Source: Candidatus Moraniibacteriota bacterium (GTDB lineage: Bacteria; Patescibacteriota; Minisyncoccia; Moranbacterales; GCA-2747515). Taken from it: DNA of 5,231 bases. Every line of letters begins with the position of its first letter. Positions within the stretch are counted from its first letter, which is position 1. The stretch covers positions 1 to 5,231 of the forward strand of contig JAOZNB010000064.1 of NCBI GenBank assembly GCA_029933995.1, written 5' to 3'. The notes below the pieces were generated by a model, which was not told the origin of the DNA, did no database searches, and saw only the letters and a list, made by a program, of their open reading frames with translations. The position numbers were made by a program, and so were the translations under genes. Of the stretch, positions 5,185 through 5,231 are shown piece by piece.

Positions 5185-5209
5185 TGGACAGACATGTCTG
5201 TCCACTACA
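5180..5209. repeat. Perfect 30-bp REP-like palindrome (copy C)
   Basis: The centre lies between 5194 and 5195 and 15 bases on each side pair without a mismatch. GTAG is at 5181-5184 and CTAC at 5205-5208; the variable triplet is TGG, paired with CCA. The TAG of the transposase gene is the end of the left GTAG. It closes the RAYT unit. Confidence 0.92.
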
Positions 5210-5231
5210 CTCATCAATAAATTATGCGAGA
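5210..5231. other. Right edge, no supported feature
   Basis: Twenty-two bases remain after the last palindrome. An ATG at 5224-5226 followed by CGA could open a further rightward gene, but the window ends after eight bases, so nothing can be claimed. Confidence 0.3.

Larger units (their letters stand above)
4627..5209 (+). mobile_element. REP/RAYT element: Y1 transposase gene with three palindromes
   Basis: A transposase gene (4675-5184) is bracketed by perfect palindromes at 4627-4662 and 5180-5209, with a third at 4922-4959 inside the gene. All three have GTAG towards the outside and CTAC on the opposite side, plus the shared core ACAGACATGTCTGT. GTAG next to the hairpin is the tetranucleotide recognised by RAYT proteins such as E. 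coli TnpA-REP, which ties the repeats to this enzyme. The arrangement resembles a REPtron, the unit formed by a RAYT gene and its flanking REPs. No target-site duplication is seen, as expected for single-strand IS200/IS605-like chemistry. Whether the whole unit moves or the repeats are mobilised in trans cannot be told here. Confidence 0.75.

Noticed and set aside
4627..5209. Three spaced palindromes as a CRISPR-like array
   Set aside because: The spacing is about 250-300 bases, the units are perfect palindromes tied to a RAYT gene, and there are no cas genes or short uniform spacers.
1..5231. Recoded TGA (glycine), as in some CPR lineages
   Set aside because: None of the six genes ends in TGA, but all give full-length, sensible proteins under the standard code and GGN is used freely for glycine. 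There is no evidence for recoding.

Overview
The window is AT-rich, densely coded bacterial DNA. The standard code fits: glycines are written with GGN and no TGA has to be read as sense. Low GC, mostly SD-less plus-strand genes, a dispersed inverted repeat with ATTCCTGC arms and a small REP-associated transposase suggest a Candidate Phyla Radiation (Patescibacteria/Parcubacteria-like) genome. That assignment is an inference from general resemblance; no rRNA or marker gene is present.

Layout, left to right. (1) Positions 1-149 are an apparently divergent promoter region; the first six bases read as AGGAGG on the minus strand, so a leftward gene probably begins just outside. (2) 150-2138 encodes a 662-residue polytopic membrane protein, probably a GT-C-like glycosyltransferase, followed by an imperfect inverted-repeat element (2144-2225) and a small membrane-anchored protein (2266-2616). 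(3) A leftward two-gene unit (3399 to 2760) encodes an unrecognised exported protein and a one-span membrane peptide. It has a TTGACA promoter, strong Shine-Dalgarno sites and an intrinsic terminator. (4) 3492-4634 encodes a GT4-type (GT-B fold) glycosyltransferase, divergent from that unit across a 92-bp gap in which the two promoters face each other. (5) 4627-5209 is a REP/RAYT element: a 169-residue HUH Y1 transposase with a perfect palindrome at each end and a third perfect palindrome, 38 bp long, in frame inside the transposase gene.

The two glycosyltransferase-like genes suggest surface glycan or glycoconjugate synthesis, with the GT4 enzyme acting in the cytoplasm and the polytopic protein at the membrane. 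The leftward pair has no recognised function.

The most notable feature is the REP/RAYT element. Its three palindromes share GTAG at the outer ends and a 14-base core, and differ only by paired changes that preserve symmetry. One encodes part of the transposase; the other two supply the stop codons of the GT4 gene and of the transposase. This suggests a transposase that carries its own target repeat inside its coding sequence.
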